Shown here in pieces: positions 33,308-43,350 of a stretch of DNA of 64,000 nucleotides. The notes beneath the pieces are model-generated. The model searched no databases, was not told where the DNA came from, and saw only the letters and a list, made by a program, of their open reading frames with translations. Source of the stretch: [Pasteurella] mairii (GTDB lineage: Bacteria; Pseudomonadota; Gammaproteobacteria; Enterobacterales; Pasteurellaceae); contig UGSS01000002.1 in NCBI GenBank assembly GCA_900454475.1, positions 806,001-870,000 of the forward strand, given 5' to 3'. The translations under genes were made by a program, and so were the position numbers. Positions within the stretch are counted from its first letter, which is position 1. The number at the start of each line of letters is the position of its first letter.

Positions 33308-34618
33308 ATGAAAAGTAGTATTTCTCAATTACCTAGTAAATATGAATTAGTCAAAGATACATTAGTGCTTATTTTAGCCGGTGGTCGGGGGTCACGTTTA
33401 CATGAATTAACTGATAAACGCGCTAAACCGGCGTTGTATTTCGGCGGTAACCGTCGCATTATTGATTTTGCATTGTCTAACTGTATTAATTCGGGACTTA
33501 ATCGTATCGGAGTGGTGACACAATATGCCGCACATTCCTTATTGCGTCATTTGCAAAACGGTTGGTCTTTTTTACCGCAAGAACGTGGCGAGTTTATTGA
33601 TATGTTGCCGGCGCGTCAACAAATTGATGATTCTACATGGTATCGCGGAACTGCTGATGCGGTGTATCAAAATATGGCGATTATCCGTGATCATTATCGC
33701 CCTAAATATGTGTTAATTTTAGCCGGTGACCATATTTATAAACAAGATTATAGCCAAATGCTATTGGATCACGTGTCAAGTGGGGCGAAATGTACTGTGG
33801 GCTGTATTGAAGTTCCGCGTAAAGAGGCGACGGAATTTGGGGTGATGGCGGTAGATGAAAATTTGAAAGTCAAAGCCTTTGTGGAAAAACCAAAAGATCC
33901 GCCGGCAATGGTTGGTAAACCGGATATCTCTCTCGCTTCTATGGGAATTTATGTGTTTAATGCGGATTATTTATATGATGTGTTAGTTCGAGAAGTCAAT
34001 ACACTTTATACTTCTCATGATTTCGGAAAGGATATTTTACCAAAATCCCTTGAGGAAGGCGTATTATATGCACACCCATTTAGTCGTTCTTGTATGGGGC
34101 GCAATACCGAGGGAGAAATCTATTGGCGAGATGTGGGAACTTTGGATAGTTTTTGGCAATCCAATATTGATTTAGTCTCGGAAAATCCGCAATTGGATAT
34201 TTATGATCAGCGCTGGCCGATTCGTGGTAATCCAGTACAAACATATCCATCTAAGTTTTTTTATAAGAAGGCAGATATAAGAGCGGTGGATAATTCATTG
34301 ATTGCGGGTGGGTGTGTGATTACTGATGCATCTATTCGATATTCGGTATTGTTTGATCGCGTGAGTGTTGATGAGGGCTCTACCGTTGATTATTCCGTTG
34401 TTTTGCCTCAAGTAAAAATTGGTAAAAACTGTGTATTAAAAAATTGTATTGTCGATCGCCATTCGGTTATTCCAGACGGGATGCAAATTGGGGTGGATAT
34501 TGAGGAAGATCGTAAGTGTTTCCGCGTAAGTAGTACCGGACGGGTTGTATTAGTCACGCCAAGTATGCTTAAAAAGCTCAATGGTGAGCAGGTGGAAGTA
34601 GAAGATCATTTGGATTAA
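33308..34618 (+). CDS. glgC: Glucose-1-phosphate adenylyltransferase
   Basis: Makes ADP-glucose, the committed and allosterically controlled step of glycogen synthesis. I choose the ATG at 33308, preceded by TGGAG at a good distance, over the one at 33296; this gives 436 residues. The nucleotidyltransferase motif LILAGGRGSRLHELTDKRAKPA is followed by WYRGTADAVYQN and the C-terminal left-handed beta-helix with hexapeptide repeats. It is followed by glgA at 56 bases. Confidence 0.96.
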   Translation: MKSSISQLPSKYELVKDTLVLILAGGRGSRLHELTDKRAKPALYFGGNRRIIDFALSNCINSGLNRIGVVTQYAAHSLLRHLQNGWSFLPQERGEFIDMLPARQQIDDSTWYRGTADAVYQNMAIIRDHYRPKYVLILAGDHIYKQDYSQMLLDHVSSGAKCTVGCIEVPRKEATEFGVMAVDENLKVKAFVEKPKDPPAMVGKPDISLASMGIYVFNADYLYDVLVREVNTLYTSHDFGKDILPKSLEEGVLYAHPFSRSCMGRNTEGEIYWRDVGTLDSFWQSNIDLVSENPQLDIYDQRWPIRGNPVQTYPSKFFYKKADIRAVDNSLIAGGCVITDASIRYSVLFDRVSVDEGSTVDYSVVLPQVKIGKNCVLKNCIVDRHSVIPDGMQIGVDIEEDRKCFRVSSTGRVVLVTPSMLKKLNGEQVEVEDHLD

Positions 34619-34674
34619 TGCGATAAGACGGTGCGGATAGCGCCGTCAGTATTTAGGTTAAGGAATAAAAATTA

Positions 34675-36114
34675 ATGAGAGTGTTACACGTTTGTTCGGA
34701 GTTATATCCTTTATTAAAAACCGGCGGATTAGCGGATGTGATGGGCGCGTTGCCTTTTGCGCAAAAAGAAGTCGGTATTGATGCTCGAGTTGTAGTTCCC
34801 GGTTATCCGGCAATGCTCAATGGGATTGCGAATACGGTTGTTGTGGCGGAATTTGATAATTTTGCCGGTCATGTAGTTTTGCGTTACGGGGAATATAACG
34901 GAGTAGGAATTTATCTGATTGATGCGCCACATTTATATTGGCGGGAGGGCAATCCTTATCATGATATGTGGTATAACGATTATCCGGATAATTATAAACG
35001 CTTTGCATTATTGGCTTTGGTTGGCGCGGAATTAGCGACCGGTTTAGATTTTTGGTGGCAAGCGCAAGTCGTGCATTCCCACGATTGGCACGCAGGATTA
35101 ACCAGCGCTTATTTAGCCAATAAAGGACGACCGGCAAAATCGGTATTTACTATCCATAATTTAGCCTATCAGGGAAAATTCTCTCCTTATCATTTATTTG
35201 AAATTGGGTTACCGAGCCATATGTATCAGGTGGAGGGGTTAGAGTTTTATGGCGAAATGTCTTATCTGAAAGCCGGGCTTTATTATTCTGATGTTTCTAC
35301 AGCGGTTAGCCCGACTTATGCCAAAGAAATTACGACACCGGAATTTTCCTACGGTTTACAAGGTTTGTTGAATACCTTGCAATGGCAAGGCAGATTGGTT
35401 GGGATTTTAAATGGGGTTGATGCGAAAATTTGGAGTCCAAATCAAGATCCGTATATTGAAGATCATTATCAAGCAAATGCCCTTGGTGGGAAAGCTAAAA
35501 ATAAAGCCAAATTGCAAGCCCATTTCCAATTGCCACAACAGCCGGATGCGTTGTTGTTTGTGATGGTGACCCGTTTAACCGAACAAAAAGGCGTGGATTT
35601 ACTGATTGAAAGCGCGGAAGACATTGTCAATCGCGGTGGGCAATTAGTGGTGCTTGGATCCGGTGCGCCACATTTGGAACAAGGGTTGCTGTATTTGATG
35701 GAACGTTATCCGCATCATGTGGCAGTGAAAATCGGTTATGATGAAGTCTTATCACATTTAATTATCGCCGGCGGTGATGTGATTTTAGTACCAAGTCGTT
35801 TTGAGCCTTGCGGATTAACTCAGCTTTATGGTTTGAAATACGGTACCTTGCCATTGGTGCGTTTAACCGGTGGGTTAGCAGATACCGTGGTGCATTGCAC
35901 GCAAGAAAATATAGCAGCACATAAAGCGACTGGCTTTGTCTTTAATGATGCAGATCGCGGCGGTATGCTATATGCCATAGGTTGTGCATTTGAATTATGG
36001 CAAAAACAATTGCAGTGGGGCGAGGTAAGAGCGGTGGCAATGGCGCAAGATTTTAGTTGGCAGATTTCCGCCGAACAATATCGTGCTTTGTATCAGCGCA
36101 TTTTATCTGTGTAA
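34675..36114 (+). CDS. glgA: Glycogen synthase GlgA
   Basis: GT5 enzyme that transfers glucose from ADP-glucose to the glycogen chain. The 479-residue protein has the N-terminal KTGGLADVMGALP motif (ADP-glucose binding) at about residues 15-27, HSHDWHAGL near residue 139 and the C-terminal PSRFEPCGLTQLYGLKYGT with the catalytic glutamate and LTGGLADTV. Length is typical. A hairpin terminator follows, so glgP may have partly independent expression. Confidence 0.97.
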   Translation: MRVLHVCSELYPLLKTGGLADVMGALPFAQKEVGIDARVVVPGYPAMLNGIANTVVVAEFDNFAGHVVLRYGEYNGVGIYLIDAPHLYWREGNPYHDMWYNDYPDNYKRFALLALVGAELATGLDFWWQAQVVHSHDWHAGLTSAYLANKGRPAKSVFTIHNLAYQGKFSPYHLFEIGLPSHMYQVEGLEFYGEMSYLKAGLYYSDVSTAVSPTYAKEITTPEFSYGLQGLLNTLQWQGRLVGILNGVDAKIWSPNQDPYIEDHYQANALGGKAKNKAKLQAHFQLPQQPDALLFVMVTRLTEQKGVDLLIESAEDIVNRGGQLVVLGSGAPHLEQGLLYLMERYPHHVAVKIGYDEVLSHLIIAGGDVILVPSRFEPCGLTQLYGLKYGTLPLVRLTGGLADTVVHCTQENIAAHKATGFVFNDADRGGMLYAIGCAFELWQKQLQWGEVRAVAMAQDFSWQISAEQYRALYQRILSV

Positions 36115-36124
36115 TTGATTTATT

Positions 36125-36173
36125 AAAGGAATGGCATAATGAGATTAGGTTTAATTGTGCATTCCTTTTTTTG
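36125..36173 (+). terminator. Terminator between glgA and glgP
   Basis: AAAGGAATG and CATTCCTTT form the base of a stem with a long, partly pairing interior and are followed by TTTT. It lies in the 157-base gap before the glgP start and probably reduces read-through. Confidence 0.65.
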
Positions 36174-36271
36174 TGTAAAAAATATTTAATACAAAATACC
36201 ATGAAAAAGAGTTGTAATTTTACTCTAAATGCATAGAATTCACTCATTTTTTATTGAGGAGCTTACATATT

Positions 36272-38728
36272 ATGACAATGGAAGATTCACATTCTCCATT
36301 TTTGTACAATCGTCCGCAGCAAAATACGGAGTCTTTGAAAAAGGCGATTGTTTATAAATTAATTTTTGCCATTGGACGTTCGCCTGAGGAAGCCAGTCAA
36401 CGAGATTGGTTAAATGCCACCTTATTTGCAGTACGTGATTTAGTCACTGAAGGATGGATTTCTACCGCCAATGATTATCGTGAGGCAAATACTCGTCGCG
36501 TGTATTATCTTTCTATGGAGTTTTTAATCGGCAGAACCTTATCCAATGCCTTAATTGCCGAAGGGGTTTATGACTTAGCGAAAGAAGCATTAAATGAATT
36601 AAATGTCGATTTAGAAGAAATTTTAGAAAAAGAAGTCGATCCCGGTTTGGGCAATGGCGGGTTAGGTCGCTTAGCTGCTTGTTTTATGGATTCCATTGCG
36701 ACTTTAAATATTCCGGCAATGGGGTATGGCATTCGCTATGAATACGGAATGTTCCAACAACATATCGAAGATGGTCGTCAAGTGGAAAAACCGGATGCTT
36801 GGTTAGAAAAAGGCGTCGCTTGGGAGTTTTTACGCCCTTCAAAACGTTATGTTATTCGTTTCGGTGGACATATTTATTTTGAAGGGAAACGTTGCATTTG
36901 GGCACACTCGGAAGAAATTGCCGCCCTTGCGTATGACCAAATGATCCCAGGGTATGCCAATAATGTGTCTTCTACATTGCGATTATGGAGCGCTTATGCG
37001 GGGGATTCCTTTAATTTAGCGTCTTTTAATAAAGGGGATTATTTTAAAGCCATTGAAAGACGAACGCAATCTGAAAACGTCTCTCGCGTATTATATCCGG
37101 ATGATTCTACTTGGGCGGGTCGTGAATTGCGCCTTTGCCAAGAATACTTTTTAGTATCGGCATCATTACAAGATATTATTAAGCGCCATAAACGCGCTAA
37201 TGACAGTGTGAGAAATTTAGCTGAAAAAGTGGCGATCCATTTAAATGATACCCATCCAGCATTAGCTATTCCGGAATTGATGCATATTTTAGTGGACCAA
37301 GAGGGATTACAATGGGATGAGGCATGGGAAATTAGTCGTGCAGTTTTCTCTTATACTTGCCACACCTTAATGTCAGAAGCATTAGAAACTTGGCCGGTGG
37401 AAATGATGGCGAAAGTATTGCCACGCCATTTGCAAATTATCTTTGAGATTAACGATTATTTCTTGGAATACGTCAGAACCTATGTGACACAAGATGAAGA
37501 TTTCGTTCGTCGTGTCTCCTTAATTGAAGAAGGAGAGCAGCGCAAAGTCCGTATGGGATGGTTATCGGTGGTCGGTTCGCATAAAGTCAACGGGGTGGCG
37601 GCTATTCATTCTGATTTAATGGTTAGCTCAACCTTTGCTGATTTTGCCCGTATTTATCCAGAACGTTTCACCAATGTGACCAACGGAATTACACCACGTC
37701 GCTGGATTGCGGTCGCCAATCCGGACTTATCCGCGTTATTCGATCGTTATATCGGCAAAGAATGGCGCCGAGATTTAAGTCTCATTGAAAAATTGAAAGC
37801 GCATATTCACGAGCCGGCATTTAAAGCGGAAATTCCGAAGATCAAATATGCTAATAAAGTCAAATTGGCGCACTATGTGAAACAAGAATTGGGCATTGAC
37901 ATTGATCCAAATGCCTTGTTTGATGTGCAAGTAAAACGGATTCACGAATATAAACGCCAGATTTTGAACGTGTTGCACATTATCAGTCGCTACAACGAAA
38001 TGTTGGCACACCCGGAAAAAGAGTGGACGCCACGGGTGTTTATCTTAGCGGGTAAAGCTGCGTCCGCTTATTATGCGGCAAAACAAACGATTAATTTAAT
38101 CAATGATGTCGCGCAAGTGATCAATAATGACGGACGTTTGCACGGTCGCTTAAAAGTGGTCTTTATTCCAAATTACAGCGTGAGCCTCGCGCAATTAATT
38201 ATTCCGGCGGCGGATATTTCCGAGCAAATTTCTTTAGCCGGTACAGAGGCTTCCGGTACCAGCAATATGAAATTTGCTTTAAACGGTGCGTTAACGTTGG
38301 GAACTTTGGACGGGGCAAATGTTGAAATTTTGCAAAATGTTGGTGAAGATCATATCTTTATTTTCGGTCACAAAGTAGAAGAAGTGGAAGCGTTACGTCG
38401 TAACGGTTATACACCATTTGATATTTACCAAAATGACGAAAGTTTGCGTATGGTTATCGATCAAATTGCGTCAGGACGTTTTTCTCCACAAGATCCAAAC
38501 CGTTATCAAGATTTACTCAATGGGTTGCGTTACACGGATTATTATCAATCCTTTGCAGATTTCCGCAGCTATGTGGAGGCGCAAAAATTAGTAGATGAGA
38601 AATATCGTAATCAAGCGGCTTGGGTGGAAAGTGCTATTCAAAATATCGTGAATATGAGTTTCTTCTCATCCGATCGCACGATCAAAGAGTACGCTGAGAA
38701 AATTTGGAAAATTAAGCCCTTTAATTAA
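36272..38728 (+). CDS. glgP: Glycogen/maltodextrin phosphorylase GlgP
   Basis: PLP-dependent GT35 enzyme releasing glucose-1-phosphate from glycogen ends. I place the start at 36272 after GAGGA; the product has about 818 residues. The PLP lysine lies in the signature [17 protein letters not shown] near residue 660, and [12 protein letters not shown] and PGYANN are also present. Length is normal. It closes the cluster malQ-glgB-glgX-glgC-glgA-glgP, the same order as in H. influenzae. MalP-type activity on maltodextrin is possible, but the context favours glycogen. Confidence 0.96.
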   Translation: MTMEDSHSPFLYNRPQQNTESLKKAIVYKLIFAIGRSPEEASQRDWLNATLFAVRDLVTEGWISTANDYREANTRRVYYLSMEFLIGRTLSNALIAEGVYDLAKEALNELNVDLEEILEKEVDPGLGNGGLGRLAACFMDSIATLNIPAMGYGIRYEYGMFQQHIEDGRQVEKPDAWLEKGVAWEFLRPSKRYVIRFGGHIYFEGKRCIWAHSEEIAALAYDQMIPGYANNVSSTLRLWSAYAGDSFNLASFNKGDYFKAIERRTQSENVSRVLYPDDSTWAGRELRLCQEYFLVSASLQDIIKRHKRANDSVRNLAEKVAIHLNDTHPALAIPELMHILVDQEGLQWDEAWEISRAVFSYTCHTLMSEALETWPVEMMAKVLPRHLQIIFEINDYFLEYVRTYVTQDEDFVRRVSLIEEGEQRKVRMGWLSVVGSHKVNGVAAIHSDLMVSSTFADFARIYPERFTNVTNGITPRRWIAVANPDLSALFDRYIGKEWRRDLSLIEKLKAHIHEPAFKAEIPKIKYANKVKLAHYVKQELGIDIDPNALFDVQVKRIHEYKRQILNVLHIISRYNEMLAHPEKEWTPRVFILAGKAASAYYAAKQTINLINDVAQVINNDGRLHGRLKVVFIPNYSVSLAQLIIPAADISEQISLAGTEASGTSNMKFALNGALTLGTLDGANVEILQNVGEDHIFIFGHKVEEVEALRRNGYTPFDIYQNDESLRMVIDQIASGRFSPQDPNRYQDLLNGLRYTDYYQSFADFRSYVEAQKLVDEKYRNQAAWVESAIQNIVNMSFFSSDRTIKEYAEKIWKIKPFN

Positions 38729-38751
38729 AAAAGTTGCTTGATTTTTCCCCT

Positions 38752-38835
38752 AAAAGTGCGGTAGTTTTTTATAAGTTTTTGCCATACAGTGATGATGACA
38801 CTATAGCAAAACTTTCTAAAAAACACCGCACTTTT
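38752..38835. terminator. Wide uptake-signal dyad holding a promoter
   Basis: AAAAGTGCGGT at 38752 and ACCGCACTTTT at 38825 face each other across a 62-base loop. The loop contains TTGCCA at 38779, a 17-base spacer and TATAGC at 38802, a fair promoter for the transporter gene that follows. Transcripts from glgP can form the hairpin; those from the inner promoter cannot. Confidence 0.6.
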
Positions 38836-38857
38836 ATTTTGAAAAACGAGATAAGCT

Positions 38858-39820
38858 ATGCAATCCAATGAATTTCTTTCCTCGCTGCTATTTTCTGTCA
38901 GCGTGATTTCGCCCATCTTATTGATGTTGTCGATCGGTATTGTTTTGCGTCGTAAAAACGTGATTGACGATAAATTTGGTGGTCAAGCGACGAAACTTAT
39001 TTTTAATATTACGTTGCCAACCTTACTTTTTTTTAATATTTATCAAAATCCCATTGAGCATATTGAAGATCAATTTCGCCTGCTGTCTGCTTGTATCGTC
39101 GGGACATTATTGTTATTTACGCTGGCGGAATTGGTGGCGGCAAAATGGGTGAAAGATAAAAAGGAACGTGGCACTTTCGTACAAGGCATTTATCGCAGTA
39201 ACGCGGGTATTTTGGGGCTGGCTTTTTGTTTTAATGCCTATGGCGATTCGGCATTGGCGCCAGCTTCGATTTACAGCGCGGTCGCAGTATTATTATTTAA
39301 TATTTTGGCGGTGATTACGATCAGCCGATCGTTATCTGATGGCAAGGTTAGCGTGAGTAAGATGTTGGCTAATTTAGTAAAAAATCCCTTAGTGATCAGC
39401 ATTATACTTGGTTTATTGGCAGTAAATTTGCAAATTAGCCTGCCGAAACCGTTGATGACTGCTGGCAATTATTTGGCAAATATTACCTTGCCGCTCGCTT
39501 TGATTTGTGCCGGTGCCAGTATTGATTTTAAAACCCTGTTTAAAACCTCTGATGTTTCTTTGTGGGCGAGTTTAGGGCGGGTAATTGTGGCGCCGATTTT
39601 TATGGTGGGAATCGGCAAATTATTCGGATTAAGCGAAATGGGTTTAGGGATTATCTTTTTAGTCAATGCCACCCCTATGGCAACTGCCACTTACGCCATG
39701 GTTCGTGGCATGGGCGGTAATGCGGTGACGGTTGCCAATATTATCGGGCTCACCACGTTTGGCTCCATGTTCAGTTCCGCATTTGGATTAATTATTTTAA
39801 AACAAATGGGGTGGATTTAA
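38858..39820 (+). CDS. AEC-family transporter (auxin efflux carrier type)
   Basis: Ten-helix inner-membrane carrier, 320 residues, of the AEC family, which in bacteria moves organic acids such as malate or malonate. Conserved features are LIFNITLPTLLFFNIY near residue 48, RSNAGILGLAF near residue 110 and the repeat-two segment NYLANITLPLALICAGASIDF near residue 204. The substrate cannot be told from sequence. Its stop codon touches the stop codon of the convergent AEC gene with no base between. An uptake-signal dyad precedes it. Confidence 0.88.
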   Translation: MQSNEFLSSLLFSVSVISPILLMLSIGIVLRRKNVIDDKFGGQATKLIFNITLPTLLFFNIYQNPIEHIEDQFRLLSACIVGTLLLFTLAELVAAKWVKDKKERGTFVQGIYRSNAGILGLAFCFNAYGDSALAPASIYSAVAVLLFNILAVITISRSLSDGKVSVSKMLANLVKNPLVISIILGLLAVNLQISLPKPLMTAGNYLANITLPLALICAGASIDFKTLFKTSDVSLWASLGRVIVAPIFMVGIGKLFGLSEMGLGIIFLVNATPMATATYAMVRGMGGNAVTVANIIGLTTFGSMFSSAFGLIILKQMGWI

Positions 39821-40750
39821 TTACCACCACAAAAACAAACCGATAATAAGTGGCATGGTGATCACGCAAAGCAAGGTAGTGACACCATAAATTGCACTAG
39901 CTTTATTGGCATTTTGATTAAAAATTAATGCCATTTGGGTGACGGTAGCCGCGGCAGGGCTGATGGTGGCGAGAAAACTTATCATGGTAATGGTTTTTCC
40001 GTTGGCAACCCATGTTTCAAAGCCGATAAGTTTTATGACCACGAGCAAACATAGCGGGATAAAAATTAAACGCAAAAAGGTGACTAAATAAATCCGTTTA
40101 GAAGAAAAAATAGTTTTCAATGGAATAGCGGCAATCAGCATTCCGGCAATAAGCATAGCGTTTGGACCGATCATTTGACCGACAGAAGATAAGGTACCGG
40201 TGATAATGGCGGGTAATTTGAGATTAAAGGCAAAGAGACTGACGCCGATGATAATGGACAGAATATTGACGTTGGTGAAAATATTTTTGAAGCTTAATTT
40301 GAATTTTCCGCACAATAAAATGCGACAGTGAGTCCAGAATAAAAAGGTTTGTATTACAATAAAGCAGCTAGCATAAATGACCCATTCTTCGCCGAATAAG
40401 GAGGCGACGATAGGAATAATTAAGTTGCCAGAATTAGAATAAATTGATGCTGCTTGCTCAAGGGGATCGAGTTTGAGTAGTTTTTTTAAGATCCAGCCTA
40501 ATAAAATCAGTAAGGCGTGCAAAAAGACCGCCATACCAAGGGAGAGTAATAATCCTTGTAGAATTTGTGGTGTGTAATCAATTTGAAAGGCGTTAATCAT
40601 CACCGCCGGGCTGATAATATATAACCCGATCACCGAAAGTGGATAGCTGTCTTTCGCAGTTAAGGCTTTGCTTTTCACCAATACATAGCCCATTAATACC
40701 GCCAGTGTTAATTCAACGATTTTTGTTCCGAGTAAAAAGGCAATTTCCAT
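39821..40750 (-). CDS. AEC-family transporter, second copy
   Basis: A 309-residue membrane protein of the same family as its convergent neighbour, with about ten hydrophobic segments. Diagnostic parts are GLYIISPAVMINAF near residue 42, YSNSGNLIIPIVASLFG near residue 105 and SFLATISPAAATVTQMA near residue 262. Similarity to the neighbour is low by eye, so this is an old divergence and not a recent duplication. The substrate is unknown; organic acids are typical. The start is preceded by a run of A and G without a strong ribosome site. Confidence 0.87.
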   Translation of the reverse strand: MEIAFLLGTKIVELTLAVLMGYVLVKSKALTAKDSYPLSVIGLYIISPAVMINAFQIDYTPQILQGLLLSLGMAVFLHALLILLGWILKKLLKLDPLEQAASIYSNSGNLIIPIVASLFGEEWVIYASCFIVIQTFLFWTHCRILLCGKFKLSFKNIFTNVNILSIIIGVSLFAFNLKLPAIITGTLSSVGQMIGPNAMLIAGMLIAAIPLKTIFSSKRIYLVTFLRLIFIPLCLLVVIKLIGFETWVANGKTITMISFLATISPAAATVTQMALIFNQNANKASAIYGVTTLLCVITMPLIIGLFLWW

Positions 40751-40991
40751 TCTTGTTACCTAAAAAAGAGAATAGAATAATAGTACTGTTTTTTACAACG
40801 AATGGGAATAAAAATTCACAGAAAAATGCGCATCAATAAAGAAGTGCTATGTGATTTTCCCAAAGATAGGAGCCTGTGCTCATCAACCTTTTTGTTAGGA
40901 TGTCTAAATAGCTGGATATGCCATTTTTTGCCACTTAAACGCACATTTAACGCAAAAATTTTCGGTTAATTTCAGGTATTAAGACTAAAGG

Positions 40992-41020
40992 AAAAGTGCG
41001 GTGATTTTAACCGCACTTTT
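40992..41020. terminator. Inverted uptake-signal dyad
   Basis: AAAAGTGCGGT and ACCGCACTTTT around GATTTTA. It follows the minus-strand phosphatase gene and ends in CTTTTCC on that strand. The rest of the 296-base gap (40751-41046) holds the AEC promoter region and nothing else I can name. Confidence 0.8.
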
Positions 41021-41046
41021 TATGCCTAAATTTTCTTAATTTGTTA

Positions 41047-41697
41047 TTAACAGGTGGGTAAATGATCGATAGAATTGATTTTTTCAACTATAAATTTCCC
41101 CAGTTGTTTTTCCTGTTCTTGCTGATAATGCACGATACTAATTGACGTATTAAGCAGGCTTTGACTACGATTGGCATCACGGTGGTTTTGCCACGTAGCG
41201 CCATTAAGTAAGGCAATAAGTAGGCGTAGAGTATGCCCATGGGACACAACTAAAATATTCCCTGATTGATGCACTTGAATAATATCATTGAGCGCCGCCA
41301 GAGCGCGATTACCTAATTGTTCGTAAGTTTCGCCTTGATTGCTTAGGGCTTTATAATTTGCCGGTTCGGTAAGCATTTGTTGAAATTCTTGCGTATGACG
41401 AATGCTGTCAATTTGTTTGCCTTCCCAACTGCCAAAATAATGTTCATTAAAGCCTTGATGATGAAAAAATGGAATGGGACGATCGCCTAAAATATATTTT
41501 GTCGTGTCAATAGTACGCTGCAATAAACTGGAGTAGGCAGCAACAAAAGGGACGTTTTGCAAGGTTTTTCCTGTCATTTTGGCGCCAATAATCCCTTCTT
41601 CAACCAACGGAGAATCGCCGGAACCTTGCATTAAACCTTGCTGGTTCCAAACGGTTCGTCCATGACGTACAAAATAAAAGGTAAGTTGTTTTTTCAT
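41047..41697 (-). CDS. Histidine phosphatase superfamily protein
   Basis: A 216-residue cytoplasmic protein of the phosphoglycerate-mutase-like branch. The phosphohistidine motif RHGRTVWN occurs near residue 12, the second arginine in SSLLQRTIDT near residue 62, the acidic donor in NEHYFGSWEG near residue 88 and the second catalytic histidine in VVSHGHTLRLL near residue 156. Such proteins remove phosphate from sugars, nucleotides or proteins; which one is not evident. It starts 20 bases after the CDF exporter gene, so the two may share a transcript. Confidence 0.88.
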   Translation of the reverse strand: MKKQLTFYFVRHGRTVWNQQGLMQGSGDSPLVEEGIIGAKMTGKTLQNVPFVAAYSSLLQRTIDTTKYILGDRPIPFFHHQGFNEHYFGSWEGKQIDSIRHTQEFQQMLTEPANYKALSNQGETYEQLGNRALAALNDIIQVHQSGNILVVSHGHTLRLLIALLNGATWQNHRDANRSQSLLNTSISIVHYQQEQEKQLGKFIVEKINSIDHLPTC

Positions 41698-41717
41698 TCT
41701 ATGTACCTAATTTTATG

Positions 41718-42365
41718 TCATTCGGTTATATTTTTATAAGCTATATGAAAATTTTTTAAACGTTGTATGATGGTATAAGTAATTTGCCAGCCACTACGTA
41801 AAATGAGCAGGCTAAGAAGCAGGCTAGCAACGGGATCGACCCAATACCAGTCCAGAAAGTAGGCGGCTAATCCGGAAATAATGGCGATAATTGAGCCGAA
41901 AAGATCGCTTAAAACGTGAAAATAAGCTGCTTTAATGTTGAGGTTATGATGATCGGCGGTAAGCATTAATTTTGCTACGATAAGATTAATTATTAAGCCA
42001 AATAACGCAATACTTAACATTGGCAGGGAAAGCATAGGTTGGGGATGATATAGGCGTTGTATGGCTTCATAAATAATAAATACGGAAATTAAAATCAAAG
42101 ATGCACCGTTGATTAACGTGAGATATTTTTCCAATCTCGGTGATTTATCCGCCACATGTAACGCCAATAAGGCAAGTCCCAAAGAAAGACTATCATTTGC
42201 CATATGACCGGCGTCGGCTGTGAGTGCTAAGCTATTAAAAAAATAACCGCCCAAAAATTCGATAATCATAAAACTTGCAATCAGCATAAAACTGGTTTTT
42301 AACACGGTTTTATCTTGTGGAATATGATGGTGATCTGCGTGCGCATGATGATTATGGTTTGACAT
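41718..42365 (-). CDS. Cation diffusion facilitator, short form
   Basis: Zinc-type metal/proton antiporter of the CDF family. I place the start at 42365 after GGAAAAG, giving about 215 residues. The N-terminus is a histidine-rich metal-binding stretch (HNHHAHADHHH), TM2 carries the HxxxD-type site in ALTADAGHMANDS, and TM5 has the matching site in HVLSDLFGS. The protein ends just after TM6, so the usual cytoplasmic dimerisation domain of about 80-100 residues is missing (ZitB and CzcD have about 310). CTD-less family members are known, so it may still function. Confidence 0.88.
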   Translation of the reverse strand: MSNHNHHAHADHHHIPQDKTVLKTSFMLIASFMIIEFLGGYFFNSLALTADAGHMANDSLSLGLALLALHVADKSPRLEKYLTLINGASLILISVFIIYEAIQRLYHPQPMLSLPMLSIALFGLIINLIVAKLMLTADHHNLNIKAAYFHVLSDLFGSIIAIISGLAAYFLDWYWVDPVASLLLSLLILRSGWQITYTIIQRLKNFHIAYKNITE

Positions 42366-42459
42366 ACTTTTCCTTTTTATACTACATTGACAAATCGAGC
42401 TGAATTGTACCATAGTTAAAAACGATGAATAAACAGAATAAAGAGATACGTGGTAGAAG

Positions 42460-43290
42460 ATGAATAAAATTTACGATTTACATTGCCATAGTTCCGCATC
42501 AGATGGTTTTTTATCGCCGGCAGAGCTGGTTTCACGCGCAGCGGCGCAAGGGGTTAATGTGTTAGCATTAACTGATCACGATACAGTGAATGGCTTGGCA
42601 GAAGCGCGCTTACAAGCGGAAACGTTAGGCATTCAGTTGATCAATGGGGTGGAAATTTCTACTGCGTGGGAAAATCGTGCGATTCATGTGGTGGGCTTAG
42701 GATTTGATGAAACGCATGAAAAAATGACCGCACTTTTAACTCAACAAGCGGAACTTCGCCATCAAAGAGCGGTCGAAATTGGGCAAAAATTGGAAAAAGC
42801 GGGTGTGCCGAATGCGTTTGAAGAAACCAAAAAATTGGCAGATGGTGAAGTCACTCGTGCGCATTATGCTCGTTATTTGGTGCAAATTGGTAAAGTCAGT
42901 AGCGAAAATCAAGCCTTTAAAAAATATTTATCACAAGGTAAATCAGCATATGTTAAAACCAATTGGGTGGATATTCCGACCGCTATTGAAATTATTCATC
43001 AAGCCGGTGGCGTTGCGGTATTGGCGCATCCGTTGCGTTATACATTGACGACAAAATGGATTAAGCAATTAATTGCGTCGTTTAAACAATGGGGCGGAGA
43101 GGCAATTGAAGTCGCTGGTTGTGGTCAAACGAAAGATCAGCGTTTATTGCTGGCGCGCTGGGCGACAGAATATGGGCTGCTGGCTTCTGTCGGGTCGGAT
43201 TTTCATTATCCTTGCGGTTGGGTTGAATTAGGTAAATCGTTACAGCTTCCGGCAGATTGTCAGGCAATTTGGGAGCATGTCGATCTATAG
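42460..43290 (+). CDS. rnm: PHP-domain 5'-3' exoribonuclease, YciV/RNase AM type
   Basis: A 276-residue protein of the PHP phosphoesterase group. The E. coli homologue YciV (RNase AM) trims 5' ends of rRNAs and short RNA. Metal-binding motifs are visible: DLHCHSSASDG near residue 5, LTDHDTVNG near residue 38, NGVEIS near residue 62, HPLRY near residue 190 and SVGSDFHYP near residue 244. Older annotation calls such genes trpH because of a trp-operon neighbour, but no trp gene is here. Length is normal. Confidence 0.92.
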   Translation: MNKIYDLHCHSSASDGFLSPAELVSRAAAQGVNVLALTDHDTVNGLAEARLQAETLGIQLINGVEISTAWENRAIHVVGLGFDETHEKMTALLTQQAELRHQRAVEIGQKLEKAGVPNAFEETKKLADGEVTRAHYARYLVQIGKVSSENQAFKKYLSQGKSAYVKTNWVDIPTAIEIIHQAGGVAVLAHPLRYTLTTKWIKQLIASFKQWGGEAIEVAGCGQTKDQRLLLARWATEYGLLASVGSDFHYPCGWVELGKSLQLPADCQAIWEHVDL

Positions 43291-43350
43291 CAGGAATAAC
43301 GTGGGCGAAGATGCCCACTTTTAGGGGCATTATTCATAAGTAATTAAGGA

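Noticed and set aside
40861-40931. GGATGTCT followed by AAATAGCT, like MetJ boxes
   Set aside because: Only one 8-mer resembles AGACGTCT well; the second matches half. No methionine gene is adjacent and the distance to the AEC gene is large, so chance is likely.
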